Source: Chionis minor (Eukaryota > Chordata > Aves > Charadriiformes > Chionididae). Taken from it: DNA of 64,000 bases. The stretch is from contig VZSF01000033.1 of NCBI GenBank assembly GCA_013398295.1, positions 186,001 through 250,000 of the forward strand. Direction: 5' to 3'. Position numbers and translations under genes: made by a program. The notes beneath the pieces were generated by a model. The model did no database searches. It was not told the origin of the DNA and saw only the letters and a program-made list of their open reading frames with translations. Of the stretch, positions 1 to 12,437 are shown piece by piece (the first letter of the stretch is position 1; each line of letters starts with the position of its first letter).

Positions 1-2025
1 ATATCTGTAACTACTGATGGAGCCTCTAAGCACGAACAGTATACTGCAGTCTTAATGAGCAACACCAGTGTTTTCAGGAAGAACTCCACTACTTCACATG
101 GTACATAGAAGGGAAAGCAAACACATCTCAACCGTCTGTGTGGTGCTGACTTTGAATGGTCCACATTGTATATGCAAATAAGTTTTTACAAGAAAAGCGT
201 GGCTTAAGTGTTTGCTCAGCAGAAAAACAAAACAAGCCTGAACAAAACATGATTGACTTCCCAGTGAATAAATATGAACGGTCCACACAAAGGAACTAAC
301 TGCACAGCCAGTATTTTCCTGCAATACCCCAATGGAAGATGTCTAGGAAATGAACATAACATGATAAAACAATTTTATGCTCAGAGGATAGCTGCGTAAC
401 CATATGAACTCTATTTCCATTTCCTTCTGTGGGAATAAATATTTTAGACAAGCAAAGTACTTTGTAAATGATGCCTTTGTGGGGATTCATCTGGCCTTGT
501 TCAATTATTTTGAAACCTAGCAATTTTCTCATATCATTGAATCTGGCTTTATTGCAAATAGGGTCATAGAAATAGTCACTCATCGCGATAATGGACTTAG
601 TTTATCTTAACTGTTAACACTTCCAGCAGGTTTACACACATGTATATTCAATATTCATGGATATGCACAGCGCATATATATTAATAATGAAGTAACTTTA
701 TCTCCAACAATCTGAAAACAAAATCACGTAATACCATACAGTACAGGGTGCAGTGGTAACTAGAAGCAGCATATCAGGATAACAGAACAGAAAAGGAATA
801 AATAAATTAGAAGGGAGTCTTCCATATCTTCTTCAACTTCCAGAGTGTCAATTGAGCCTTTGTTCAATATTCCACCTTTCGTGGTTCTGTGTGCTCTTGA
901 TTAATAATTTAGAGACACACTTTTTGGCAGCAAGGTAAGTTTTGTGTTTGCCAAGAGTGATTTTCCACCAGTCAGGGAATACATCAGGAAATACAAAGGC
1001 AAATTGCCCCACGGAACATAATTAGCTGTGTGCCTTCTTCCTTTTTCTGCCTCTGGAGAAACAGATTTATGGCTGAAAGGTGTGGGACACCCGTGAGGTG
1101 TCATATGGCACTATTTCTGCTCCTCAGACCTTCCAGGGAGGAAAGCACTGCATACCTCAAGACAATAAACAGCCCTTTGGACAGTGCTTTTCCATGTGTA
1201 TTGCACAACCAGAAGGGTCATGGTTAATCTCTCACCTAAAGGCCACTCCAAAATGGAGTGTTTGCATGGATTTGGGGAAAAAAAAGATCAACAACAAAGC
1301 ACGACGGAGACAGAGCAATGAATGGGCAGGTGGTCTGATAACGTTTGGCATGTGCAGCCAGCTAGCAAGCAGTTTTCACTGAAAGCAAGCAGTTTTCCTT
1401 TCAATATATTAATTAATTCCTGTGATGCCCAGAGATGTGCACCCAGGTGCGTTTGCCCCCACGGAAGGGCAGAGTGGTCAGTGCAAAGTGCACCGACAGT
1501 CCCTGTCATGCTCCATGAAAGACTCACAAACTTAGCCTCCCAGTGAAATCTTTCTTCACCCTTTATATCTTACTACCCTGGGCTGGAAATTTTCAGGATC
1601 ACACAGATCTCTAAGTTCCCCTTTGATGCAGATGGGCAGACATGGGGCCATGCATCCAGGAACTGCAGGTCTGGATTGCTACTCTTTGCAAAAATTATGT
1701 TAGACATGGTAATACCACATGCAGCCATCTGATCCAGCACAACAGAATCCATTTCTGAAGGCAGAGCCCTGGCTTTATTTGTGGGTATAGCAGGTACTTC
1801 TGAGTGATGATCACCTTCCTGGAGCCGTGGCACCAGTTTCAAACCCACAGTGTGCAAGGGTTTGTATTGGTTTTGAACCGAGTTCTGCTCTAAGGCAAAA
1901 ACATAAACACTGAGCAGAACGTGTAGTAGGGTTTTGCATTGTGGTAAGAACATCCCCACTGCAGGGCAGAGTGATTTCTGCTCTATTGGGACTGGCTAGA
2001 AATGATTTAACTCTGTTGAGGAACC
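1..2025. other. Non-coding stretch, no gene recognised
   Basis: No open frame here resembles a known protein and none is framed by convincing splice sites. Seen: an ATGCAAAT octamer (POU-type site) at 172-179, and AT-rich sequence near 600-720 and 1405-1420 with TTAATTAATT-type homeodomain cores. These are short motifs and could be chance. No interspersed repeat was recognised. Confidence 0.5.
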
Positions 2026-2062
2026 TGGTCTAAATTCATCCCTGGCGTGAATCCACTGACTT
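2026..2062. repeat. Ancient amniote repeat fragment
   Basis: The segment reads TAAATTCATCCCTGG followed by a GTGAATCCACTGACTT-like half. This matches the remembered pattern of an old amniote interspersed repeat in which AAATTCATCCCTGGTGTAA leads into a palindromic CCATTGA core. Similar fragments occur at 8006, 25641 and 44529. It is short and diverged, so a library search is needed for the family name. Confidence 0.4.
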
Positions 2063-5000
2063 ATAAAAGGCATGGATCTGTCTCCATTTCTTAAAATTGC
2101 CTCTCTTATTCATGCGTCTTTCCAAGTAGATGTTACAAATAACCACAGAGTACTTGTGATGATATATAGTAAACACAGAGAGAATTTCTGGGCTGCTGAA
2201 ATGAACTTTCTAAATAATTACAGAATGATTCCACATCCATTCCATAATTAGACTCCTGAGATTACAACCAAGCTATTATTTGTGATTCAACATGCATTTT
2301 TATTTTGGAAATGTCCCATAAGCCATTAGGTTTATTCCACCTGAGATTTTCTAATTCGTTCTGTTCATCCTGCCACTGGGATCTAAAATGTAAAGCATGT
2401 ATTGATTGACTCTACCAAGTAACCAAATGCTAATATCTGTTGTTGGCTCAGTGTTTGCACATCAGCCAGTCCTGTGGCTGTTGGATGTAGGAGACGGACA
2501 GGGCTGGAGTGAATGAGGTCATTCTAAGTCAACTTTTACCACACGCTTATCATATTTTAGGAAAAAAAAGGAATGGAACAGGAACCTCTGCTTAAAGCAT
2601 CCAGGCTACTGTTGATGGCAGGGCTGCCACTAGCCATGAGACAAATGAGAAGGATTAACCTCCTGCCAGCAAGAGGATGGCTGAGCTGGCATAAAACAGA
2701 AAAGGAGGTAAAAAAGGCATGAAAAGAAAAACCTTCAGAAACCGCTAAAACAGAATTATCTTCAGGAATTACATTTTAGCAGTAATCACTTCGTGCTCTC
2801 TGTTGTGTTCTTTGGGGTTTTCTGTAACGATTCCTCATTTCCCCAGGTGAGTTTTGGCCTGAGCAGAATTCAGGCTGGGAGGACTGGAGGGTATAGCCTA
2901 AAAAGGGGATTAGTGTTTTTTTCTAAATCCCACATCTCAAAAAGCTCCTGTTGGCTTCTGCGAACCACTGTCTGGCCTCAATGGATTTTAGAAGCCTGGT
3001 AGCCATAAATGCCAGACTGGTCCTGAGAAGGGCAGCGAGTGGGACTGGCAACAATGGGAAGGGAAAAAGCCAAGGGAATCGTAAAGCACTTAGATGCAGG
3101 CATTGCTGCATAAGATGATTTGAAGGCACTGATGTAAATGCTCTTGAGCTCCATTTGCAGTGTCACCTTGGAAGGGGATTGGATTAGATTAATGACATGA
3201 AAGAAGAACAGAAAAATGGAGAAAAGCACAGATTGAAGTGTGAGAAAAGCCCAAATGAGTAAAATATGCATGAATTAGAAAGAGTTTGGATGGTGACACT
3301 GGGTGATGAAGAGTATAAAAAGCAAGCCGCAAATCCTGCTGTCACTGGCAGACGCTTTACATTAATGTTAAGTCTATTAATGCCAATATTTGTTCTGGAT
3401 TTAATTTCTTGTAATTAGTATGTAAGTCTCTCTCCTCTACCTCGCCAGGCCCTGGAGGCTGGTGTTTTCAGAGTAAAACGAGTAGGTTTAACAAAGACTA
3501 ATTGGTACAATTTCCAAAACTGGCCAAGTGCTTCCGGAACCTATATTCCATTGCATCTCAATTTAAAATGAGGTGAGGAAACAAAGCAAGGGAAAATTCA
3601 GGCAGCACATCAAAGAATGCTTGTGGACATCAGGATATATGGATAAGTAAGCTTGAAAGCCGGTTATGTTTTGTGCAGGCAAGCTGAAGATTTAAGTTAT
3701 GTTTTTGTTCCAAAGCAGAGCATCCTTTGGCATGCTTGCAGGAGGGTCGGAGAGTCCTCCTTGCAAGAAAACAATTTGTGTCTTACAGTGGGGTAGCTGA
3801 GACCAGGATGGGCTTTTACTGGAGGGTGTGGAACTAGGGTCCAGCTCTGATCCCTGGCAGGTTTGGATCAGACCCTTAAAATGTAATGTCCCTAGGATGC
3901 AGCTTGTTCCTAGCTGCCTTGTAACACTTACAGCCCTCTCTCTTTTTCCCCTCTTCTCTCTCCTTCATTCTCATCGGAAATTTGTTCCAGGACCAGGAAA
4001 CCTCTCGGCTTAAATTAATATGTTGGTCAGAATCATCTCTGCTCCAACAAATGTGCTTTTTCTGATGTGGAGCATTTTCATCAGCATATTTTTCATCATC
4101 TGAAATGTATGAGCCTTTCAATCAGTCTCCTCAATGAAACAATGGAAATTACATCATTTTTTCTTCTAAAGCTAGACAAATGCAAAGGCAAGGAATAAGC
4201 TTCTCAGGACAGCTATCGAGATGGTGAATTAATAGGGTCTGAAGGGAGCAGAATTGAAACTGAGCTCTTGGTCTATCATATGATTCTGGCTATATGGCTG
4301 TTCCCTGACAGAGGCAAAACCTCTGGGTGCAGAGAACTGGTTCAGTGACTTGCATTCTCTCTTTTCGTGCATTATACCTGTTCTAGCAAGCATTTTGAGA
4401 AGTATTGAGAAGTATTGAGACTGGAGTACTATTCTGCTCTCTGCCTAATTTTAGCATTTCTCCCTGTGTATTGGAGAGCTGGAAAAAATTAGATCCCTTT
4501 TGGGCCATGCTGGGCCAAAAGACTCTTTCCAGCTCGAAAGTGAAAATGATGGAAAGGTGATGCCACCACTCGTCCTTCCCAGAAGACAGCATATCCTGCT
4601 TCTGTAACTCCTCTGAGGCTGTAGAACTGAAACAGCTTTTGTTGACACTCCTGGTTGTGGCAAGATTTGTCACCTGCTGCATAGATAGTGCCAGAGCTGG
4701 GAAATAGGGTCCACTTTTTTGATGGACATATTTGACAGTCCAAACCAAAACATTATTAACAAGGGATGCTATAAGACTTCTTTACAGAAAAGTTGCTTTC
4801 TGTTTGACTGATGTATTTTCTTTACAAGTGTTTTTTTGTGCAACATTTCTAAAAGAAAGTAAAAGGACACCTGGTCATTCCCCAGTTCACAATAAGGGAT
4901 GCCACTGACTCCATTGAAGAGTTCTGCATGTGGAATCCAGGCAGGATTCCAACTCTGCTACTCACATCTATGGGACTGATAGATCTCCACTAAATGAGCA

Positions 5001-6345
5001 AAACTTATCTCTGTTAAGGCACTTTGGCTTAAGCTGTCTTTCTATTTAACCCCCTGAAAGCATATTGCAGCAAATGGAAATTTGTTAGTGCATATGTAAT
5101 GGCATTTGCTCTTTGGTTAAGTGAAGTAATGTGAAACACAAAGATTGGGACAAAGTATCGTTGATCCCAAAACACAGATGTCAGGTTTCTTGTCTGACAG
5201 GAGCAATAATTTCTATTTTCCTCTGGTTAAAGTAATGTTACTGCGAGGGGCACAATCTGACTGTAAGGTTGGCACTCTGGTCTTGAGCTATGACTCTACT
5301 GGCTTCTGGCAAAAGTTAAAGTAATTTCACCTGTTACATTCCCACTGCCCAGTCTGCTATCACTAGCTTATTACAAGTGGTGAATTTCCAGCATTTTGGC
5401 ACTCCTGATGCACCGACACACAGTGTACCCTTCTGAATAATATACTCTGCTTGCACTACATGAGAGAAGAAAGTATCTGCCTGCTTCACACTTCCTTCTA
5501 TGATTCGATGATTCCTTCTCTTTAAATGAATTTTCCTCGCATCCACCTGTTGCTGCATAAAGACACCTGGTTCCCATTTCTAAGCCTGGTAGCCAGCCTA
5601 CTCCTCACCTGCTCCTCCAGCCTGGCTTCCTTCGGGCTGTACGGGGTGGCTTTACCTGGCATTTGTCATGGTGGTAGCAAACGCTGCAGACCTGGCTGCA
5701 GCCTGCTACAAGAGAGTGATGGGTGAACCAGGTGCTGAGTGCCTCTCCTATTTCAGATAGGTGGGTGTAATGAGAAAGACACACCTTCCTGAAGCCTGCA
5801 TATTTTTCTTGGATGCAAAACATGTTCTTCAGCTAAAGCACGTCCAAAAAGCACATTTGAGACTAGAATAGGAGAGGATTTCCTCAAACTAACCCTTAGG
5901 AAGGTGGCTCCTGGAGCCACTGCTCTGTCATGTCTCCCAGGAAGACCTGGTGTGAACTAGCATTGGTGTTGGAGAAGGAGACCAGATAAGTGCCACAAAA
6001 ATCAAGGTGGGTTCGCACAGCGCTGTTCTGTGCTCCCCACTGCTGTTTCAGAAAGGACATTTTCAGCTCCTTTGCGTTTACCAAATAGAAATCAAAGTAG
6101 CAAAACATCACTGCTTTCTTTTTTCTGGGGATGTGCCACATAAATAAGCAATATAGAAGAAGAAAACAAAAGGGAATTGGAAGAATTTGGAGCACGTGGC
6201 AGTGGTGGTTGTCACCTTTACTTGTCAGTACAGAGTTGGATTTCGAGGCAGCACGTAGGAAAAAGGCTGGCCCTGGAAAGGAGAAGCTAGTGCTCCAGTG
6301 TACCAAGCAGCTCTCAGTCCTTCAAGTCACCTACATACACAGGAA
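2063..6345. other. Non-coding stretch, no gene recognised
   Basis: Nothing coding is supported. Minor items seen: TATAAAA-like strings at about 2062 and 3314 without further promoter context; a pyrimidine tract at about 3936-3970; a short direct repeat (GAGAAGTATT twice) at about 4397-4420; and a 7-bp inverted repeat (GGAATCC/GGATTCC) at 4932-4950. Candidate frames of 121 and 136 codons on the minus strand (4383-4748, 5896-6306) have no recognisable domain. Confidence 0.5.
5490..5517 (+). repeat. Possible CR1 3'-tail remnant
   Basis: TTCTATGATTCGATGATTCC resembles the 8-bp tail repeat (ATTCTATG) found at the 3' end of avian CR1 LINEs. The upstream 60 bases do not align clearly to a CR1 body, so this may be a tiny remnant or coincidence. 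Confidence 0.25.
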
Positions 6346-6400
6346 TCCCTTTGTACAAAACCAAGTCTGGAAGAGTCTCTTTGTGCAAAGCCAAGGCTGG
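6346..6400. repeat. Decayed tandem duplication, period 30 bp
   Basis: Two 25-bp copies start at 6346 and 6376. Both follow the pattern TCYCTTTGTRCAAARCCAAG then an RCTGG-like end, differing at a handful of positions. The spacing of 30 bp and the substitutions suggest an old local duplication. No function is visible. Confidence 0.7.
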
Positions 6401-6960
6401 TGATGCCTAGGGCATGAATTCCCCCAAATCTTGGCTCTGTCCAACAGTCCTTGCAGTAGTAGATGTGGCCCTAGGCATGTGCAACCAAACCTCCAAAGAT
6501 CTGAAATTTTTGCTTTATTTGCACTCCAAAAAGTTAAGTACCTGCTCCAGGATAGGTAAAAGTTTGTAAATTCAGATACTTGTCAAAACCTTTTATTGGG
6601 AAACATTCCTGTCTGAATAATGACCCAGTCACTCTAGGTGCTTTATGTAAGCAAAGTGGAGGCTAATTCCTGGGTTTGGGAACTGCATTAGGAAGGGAAA
6701 GTAGAGCTTTCCTGATCCACACAACATTAAGCAGATCAGACCTCCTTTTTGGAGATAAACTGGGTTGTTGGGGATCTGAAATGTCATCTACCTTGTTTTC
6801 AACATTAATGGCAAAATAGGCTCTAGAGGAACATGTTGTCATATTGCTTTTATACTGATTCAGTTCTAAAAAGTCTGTTAAGAGATTTTATTGCAGCTTC
6901 TAATAATGGTTATTATTGATCATAAACAATATGCCCACTTTCATAAGTCTTGTTTAAGAC

Positions 6961-7035
6961 CAGGGCTGTATAAGAGCTACAGACACTGGTAAAGAGACTG
7001 TTCCTGCCCTGAAGTCTGTATGAACTGAAGGAGCA
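6961..7035. repeat. MIR/CORE-SINE-like remnant
   Basis: The order GGGCTGTATAAG, AGACACTGGTAAAGAGACTG, TTCCTGCCCTGAAG matches the motif order of an old amniote SINE region (a ...GCTGTACAAACAC... block, then ...CAGTCCCTGCCC..., then a GAAGAGCTTACA-like block). Just downstream, about 7040-7070, GCCAGTTTACAGC and ATTTGGCCC recall another ancient repeat. Family placement is from memory. Confidence 0.45.
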
Positions 7036-7069
7036 ATGCCAGTTTACAGCAGAGTAAAGATTTGGCCCA

Positions 7070-8005
7070 CAGTTTCCAGAGAGGCTGAATGTACAACATC
7101 AGGGAAAAGAAGCCAAGAAGCCACAGTGTTTTGACAGAAGCAGGGTAAGCAGTTTTATGACAGAGGCTCCCTCCACTCTGGCCTATGCAGACAAGAACAC
7201 AAAACCTTTTTTAGACGTACCTGTTGGTCATGATGAAAAACGTAGGCAGCATCTCATACTGACATGTCTAGCTTGGGAGGCCTGCTCAGAAAAATCCTTC
7301 ATCAAAGCAGCAGCTGTCTCCTTCCCCGGAGCAAATTTCTTTAAAGCTGTCAAAGATGCTGTAATCAGACTAGGTCATCAAAACCAGTCCTCCTGAGGAC
7401 TGGAAATAAGATCCAGAGATGAGCATTCAGCTACATGGGCAAGGTCTAAAACACTAAAGTTTCCATTGAAATTAAATGAAGGGACTGTAATTGCTGTGAA
7501 AGAAAAGCAAAGCAATCATTGGGAGAGCCTGAAAGCTTTCAAACTACCTTCTGAAATGATGCTGGCTGTAAAGCAGGGATCTATGTACCGCATAACAGAA
7601 TCCGATAGCAGAGCAAAGCTTTTACCGGGAAACCAACTTAGATAACCACTGGAGCATTTCCCTGTGTGACTCTGGGAACTATGGCAAATTTTAGTCGAGA
7701 TTTCACCACACAGTTGAGCGGTTTTATTACTAGGTTAAATAAAAAAGGTTAATAAAGTAATAAAAATGGATTCTTTTTTCTTCTTGATTTCAAAACATAA
7801 AGCTGTGGTCAATATGTTTAATAATTTGTAAATAGGGTGGAACAAAGCACAATAGCCATGATGACCCCTGAGAAGGGATTGCTATGCATTTGCACCTTCT
7901 CTTGTATTTGTGCTTGCAGAAGCAGTTTTGTAGTTTCCAAAAACTGTTTGTCAGTAAGGAAGAGAAAATGGACTGAGTTCCTCTCTGGTGCAATGTTTGC
8001 TGCTG
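7070..8005. other. Non-coding stretch, no gene recognised
   Basis: An open frame at 7157-7396 (79 codons) has no domain I recognise, and no start context or splice sites that set it apart. The rest is AT-leaning unique sequence. Confidence 0.5.
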
Positions 8006-8040
8006 TTACTGGAGTTACATCTGGGATAAATTTGGCCTGG
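8006..8040. repeat. Ancient amniote repeat fragment
   Basis: TTACTGGAGTTACATCTGGG then ATAAATTTGGCC matches the other half of the palindromic pattern described for the fragment at 2026 (TGGAGTTACACCAGGGATAAATTTGGCC-like). Only the core is left. Confidence 0.45.
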
Positions 8041-8805
8041 ATTTGACTAAACTCAGTCTTGGATAAAATTAAAGGGTATCAGTGTATTTGATTTTAGTTG
8101 TATTTACAGTATATTGTTTATAGTGTCCCTTATTTTGGTGATTGACCCCTGTTTGAAGAATAGTGTTAGAGCAAGTAGATCAAAATATTTTCTTAATGCT
8201 CTGCCAGTGCTCTGGCATTATATCAGATACTGGTTCCCATCTCTTTCTTATTGCTCAAATTTAAAAAATAAAATAAAATCCTCACAGCACATGGCATGAA
8301 TGTTTGCATAACTACAGAAAAAATAAGTAATAAACACCCTCTCTCCTGGGCAGGAATAGCTGGGGCAAATCACTGATCTGACACTTGATGTGCTCATGTT
8401 TCAACCAGCCCTTTGGTACTGCTGGGCTTGGAGCTGCCCAGGAGGAGCAGGCAGTGTCCTCACCGCTGCGCTGGGCGCTGGTGAGAGGGGGAGAGAGCGT
8501 GCCAGGCTGCCCAAACTGTAAACAGCAGCCGGTATTTAAGGGAGGAGAATCTCTGGGGAAAAAAGAAAGAAAATGAAGGTAATATGCCCCACTGAGCTTC
8601 TGAAAAAGGTGGTTGGAGGAGAAGTTGCTGAAGCACAAGAGAAGCAGAGGTATGACATGGGGGCATGGGGATCTCTAAAGCAGTTAGGGAGACCCCAGAG
8701 CAGTAAGGTTTGGGGAAAGCTGGTGCAGACAGGGAATGGGCAGCAGTTCCAGGAGGTGGATCATTACTGATAGCAAGGAATCCATTCCCCATTGCTGATC
8801 GCTGT
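8041..8805. other. Non-coding stretch, no gene recognised
   Basis: Unique sequence with a slightly GC-richer patch at about 8420-8540. The open frames on both strands (up to 110 codons) show no domains. Confidence 0.5.
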
Positions 8806-8950
8806 GTTCATCAAAGTCTCTCAGAGTGTTTCACCCATCTGGCTCTGTGACGCTTTTCCCATCTGTCAGAAGGGGAAACTGAGGCACTGGGTTGCAAAGT
8901 GACTTGCCAGTGGCCACGCAGCAAGCCAGCAGCAGAGCTGAGTGCTGGGG
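8806..8950 (-). repeat. MIR-family SINE remnant, reversed
   Basis: The string GGGGAAACTGAGGCACTGGG is followed by AAGTGACTTGCCAGTGGCCA, then GCAGCAAGCC and GCAGAGCTGAG. This is the reverse complement of the MIR core (CTCAGTTTCC..., GGCAAGTCACTT..., GGCTCTGCC...). Upstream, TCATCAAAGTCTCTCAGAGT fits the extension seen in amniote copies. It lies inside a 184-codon minus-strand frame (8811-9365), which undermines that frame as a gene. Confidence 0.75.
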
Positions 8951-9207
8951 CAGTGTGATTGCTCGTCCCACCTCCCACAAAATCCCTTGCTACCTGAGGC
9001 AGGTGCCTGCTCTGAGGTGCTTCAACCGAAGGCTTCTGCAGGCTGTGTAACTCATGACTATCCAGGGAGAGCATGCCAAGAATAATCAGAGCATAAGAAT
9101 TGCAGGAAATACTGCTATAAATCCTGTAACACCGAAGAATAACCCTGCAAAAGTTTCGCAGCAAGGCAGAGCAGAGTATGGAGCAGGTAGCGGAGAGGAA
9201 TATCGCA

Positions 9208-9219
9208 GTATATATAAAG
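9208..9219 (+). promoter_or_regulatory. TATA-like sequence
   Basis: GTATATATAAAG is a near-consensus TATA box, about 320 bp upstream of the CpG-dense segment. No initiator or transcript evidence is visible from the sequence, so it may be chance. Confidence 0.2.
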
Positions 9220-9540
9220 TTATGTACTTGCCTGAACCCTCTCGAAGAGCAGTACCCACCAAAGGCACTGTGCTTGAGTGAGCCACAGGGCTTCCTCAGC
9301 TGTTTATCCTGGTGAAGGATATTTAACAGCCCAGTCAACTGGCTGAAGCTCAGCTGAAAAACCACAGTGCCAAAAGCACAGGAGCCAGTGCAATAAACAT
9401 GAGGCTGCCTTGGTTTTTTCTGTGTCTAATTATATATATGTTCAGAATTCCGGGGGCTCAATTATAACCTTAAACTTGCTTTTCCTTCCTCGAAGGCTTT
9501 GTCCCTGAATTAAGCAACCAAGAACAAAACAAGTGTCTTG

Positions 9541-9865
9541 ACTCCGCAGCTCCCGTGCCACATTATTCCCGTATCGAATCTGGCAGCTTCCGGCCTTCCC
9601 AACACTATAATTAGAGCATCTTGCAGCCGCCGAAATAACACTGACCCTCGCCACAGCGCTGACCTGCCCTGCTTCGCAGCTCTCATCTGTCACGCACGAC
9701 AGCTCCTCGCCCACGCGCCGCCAGCGCACGGAGGGGAGAGAGGTTTGGCATTTCGGCTGCGTGTGCCTGGCCTGCAGCCGGGGTCCACACATCCCCCCAG
9801 CTCCCGCACACCCTGCCCTGTGTTATGGGAGACCGGCTGTGCTCCAGTTTGCTGCCGGAATGGGG
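9541..9865. promoter_or_regulatory. CpG-dense segment (CpG-island-like)
   Basis: Counting by eye gives roughly 24 CpG dinucleotides in 325 bp, with runs such as CACGCACGAC and CACGCGCCGCCAGCGCACGG. Most of the window shows the usual vertebrate CpG loss. In vertebrates such unmethylated-looking islands commonly mark promoters or strong enhancers. The open frames through it (9538-9876 plus, 9442-9792 minus) show no domain, and GC-rich sequence is expected to lengthen chance frames. The neighbouring TATA-like site at 9208 is the only other promoter hint. Confidence 0.5.
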
Positions 9866-12359
9866 GAGCTGGTTGAAATGGGGAGGTGGAGGAAGGAAGC
9901 ACTTTAATTTGACATCCCATCTCAGGCTGTTTCTTGAATTAGTGCATGAAACTCGGCTCTTCTGTCAACATTTCTTTCGGGTTTGATTTACACGAACGTG
10001 CAAGCAGGCTGTGGCTGACTGTACAGAATGTTGATTTAGGGAGAACTGAGACCCCAGGACAGCAGCCTGTTTTCCTTCCATCTGTGCTGTTTGCCTGGGC
10101 TTCCAGCTCCAGAAGCCCCTCACAGAGTGCGGGGGAGCCCCTGTCACCTCCTGGGCTCCCCAAAAGGGCTGAGATGAAAGGAAAGAACAGAGGGTTTCCC
10201 TGACGAGCAAGCATTGCTACGTGGTGGCTTGATGGGCTAAATTTGCCCTCATTATGCTTTGAACAGTTAGGGGGATTCAAACTGCTCTCAATATTTTGCT
10301 GAGTTTCAGTTAGAGGAATTTATGCTCCTTAGTAAATGGAGTGAATAAGGAGTCAGGAGAGGTGTAGGCAGTCGCAGAGGGCAGTTAGGCCATCCTACGA
10401 GCTATAAAACAGATGAGCTAATAGCCCGCTGCCAGGGTTTCTCCAGGGAGCCAGGCTGACTACCTTAGATCAGATATCAGAGTTTTATGCAGCTGGGAAG
10501 GCACACCGACTGGGTCCCTCTCTGAGTGGGACTGGGTTAGTGTTAAGGAGACAGTGTCCATGGTTTCATTGCTGGGTGAATATTGGATTGGGCTGCCTTG
10601 GGAACCACAGGCTGCAGGGGTTCCCTGCAGGCTGCAGGCTGCTCTGCCACATGGGGAACTGGGCATGGAGCAGTTCTTCCATTTTATTCTCTGCCATCCT
10701 TATCACACATGGGCTAGAATGCTGTAAATGCAGCATCCCCTCCCTCCTTCCCTCCCTCTCATGCTTCTTCCAATGCTCACCAGCCTAAACTGGAGAAGCT
10801 GCAGAAGGTCAAGCTTGATTTCAACTCCTCCTCATTTCAGCTAACTGACAAAAGTCAGCTGGCAGCAAATCCACGATCATCTGAATGGAGTAAAAGCATG
10901 AGTGCTTTCACCCTGTGGAGGGTTTCCCCCTCCGCAAAAGAGTTTCTCTCACTAACTGCAAAGTGAGACAAACTCTTCAGCTGCTCTGACACTCATTGCC
11001 CTGCCGGTACCCCCAACTCCGTACGTCACCCCAACCTCCCACTGTAGTCAAGGGAGATAAACAAGTGGTTTTAGGGGCAATTAATCCACCTTAATTTAAA
11101 TGCCTACATCGACAGCAGATGAGTCATGCCCTGTAGGTGCCTGCTCCTCTCCCCATAGCATGAAGGACTAGCACTGACACAGATGTCTCCACCCAGCCAG
11201 CTGGATCACACCTACACTATGCTCAGGCAAAAATTTTTTTTTCTTGAAGGCCAGAATGACATTTTAATACATATTGCCGGGAGGTGTGGGAGGGGGAGAT
11301 CTTTTCAGGGTAACATTGCACTGAATGAGAGTTCTCTATGGTGAGTTTGCTGGGCTGCAAGGGGAAAGACGAGGAGGATTTGCCAGAGTGCAAACTAACA
11401 CCTATAGCAAAGTCTCAGCGCAGAACTAGCCTGCACTGACATCTCTTTACATGTCTCTCTCTGTAATTGTGTTTCAGAGAGTTCATTTAAAATGTAAACC
11501 GTGCCTCTTTCCCCTCTTCTGAAGTCTCTCTTTGTTTATCAGGACATATTTTACATTTTCTTTTACTTTTATGGGAGGTTTGGATTTCTGTATGTCAGCA
11601 GTGTACAGAACAGACATCTGAGTGGGTGAAGTGGAATTTTGATTTATTGGAGGAGAGTGCACTATCAGTAAATTCAAGAGACTAAATCTGCCACAGAGAG
11701 GACTTCTTTTGTTTCCATCATCAAGTCAGACATTATATGCTGTCAAACATCCCAAGGGGCACTTTTGCTCCAGGAACCAGAGGTAATAACTCTGCTCAGA
11801 AATTCACTGTATGCTGAAGTCTTCATCTTCAACTCTTGTTCAAACACAAGACACAACTGAAAGAGAGAAAAAAATAGGCATGAATCCTTAGTCTTACCAG
11901 CCCTGGGAAATCCCTGTTTTTTCAGGGCAGGCTGTGAGGTTCTTCGTCTGAACCTTTTCTCCTGGTATGATCCCATAGCTGGGGGTAGTGTTGCACAATG
12001 AAATTTTCAGATTTGGACACAGTGTCACAGCATTACAAACGTCAGCTGGCAGCGTCCCATCACTACGATAATTGCTTTGTCACCTTCCAGTTCTCAGAAT
12101 AACTATAATGCTTGTTTTTCAAAGAGGGATCGATCTTCCTTCCTCCCGTTATCCCCTTGCCTGGTGGTGAGGTGGCCTCTCGCTCTCGGGCACCCTGGCA
12201 TTCCTCCTAACCCATGGGCTCAGCATGGTGCTCATTGCCCTTCCACAGAGAAGACGACGATGGTCAGATCCCCTGCCCCAACATCTCTGCTTCACTGACA
12301 CCACTGCTACATACAATACTAACATCATGCAGGTCACTTGTTGCTGGCTTACGTATGCT
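9866..12359. other. Non-coding stretch, no gene recognised
   Basis: Several open frames of 60-113 codons have no recognisable domain. Small items: an inverted repeat CTGCAGGG/CCCTGCAG with a 3-base loop at 10612-10630, a pyrimidine run at about 10738-10760, and a T-run at about 11232. Confidence 0.5.
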
Positions 12360-12437
12360 CAGCTCTGGTGGCATTTGTGGAGAGCCACCAGGTCATCTCA
12401 GCTCTGGTGGCATTTGTGGAGAGCCACCAGGTCATCT
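12360..12437. repeat. Perfect 2 x 39 bp tandem duplication with hairpin units
   Basis: Units 12360-12398 and 12399-12437 are identical by eye. Each contains the inverted repeat CTGGTGGC/GCCACCAG (12365-12372 with 12384-12391, and 39 bp further on), separated by 11 bases, so each copy can fold as an 8-bp stem. Because 39 is a multiple of 3, an open frame passing through (12214-12480) encodes SSGGICGEPPGHL twice, but nothing else marks that frame as a gene. Perfect identity suggests a recent duplication or slippage event. Confidence 0.9.

Noticed and set aside
2061..2070. TATAAAAGG as a core promoter
   Set aside because: It sits next to an ancient repeat fragment with no CpG island, initiator or exon evidence nearby.
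8811..9365. 184-codon minus-strand frame as a gene
   Set aside because: It reads through a MIR-type SINE remnant (8806-8950) and shows no domain.
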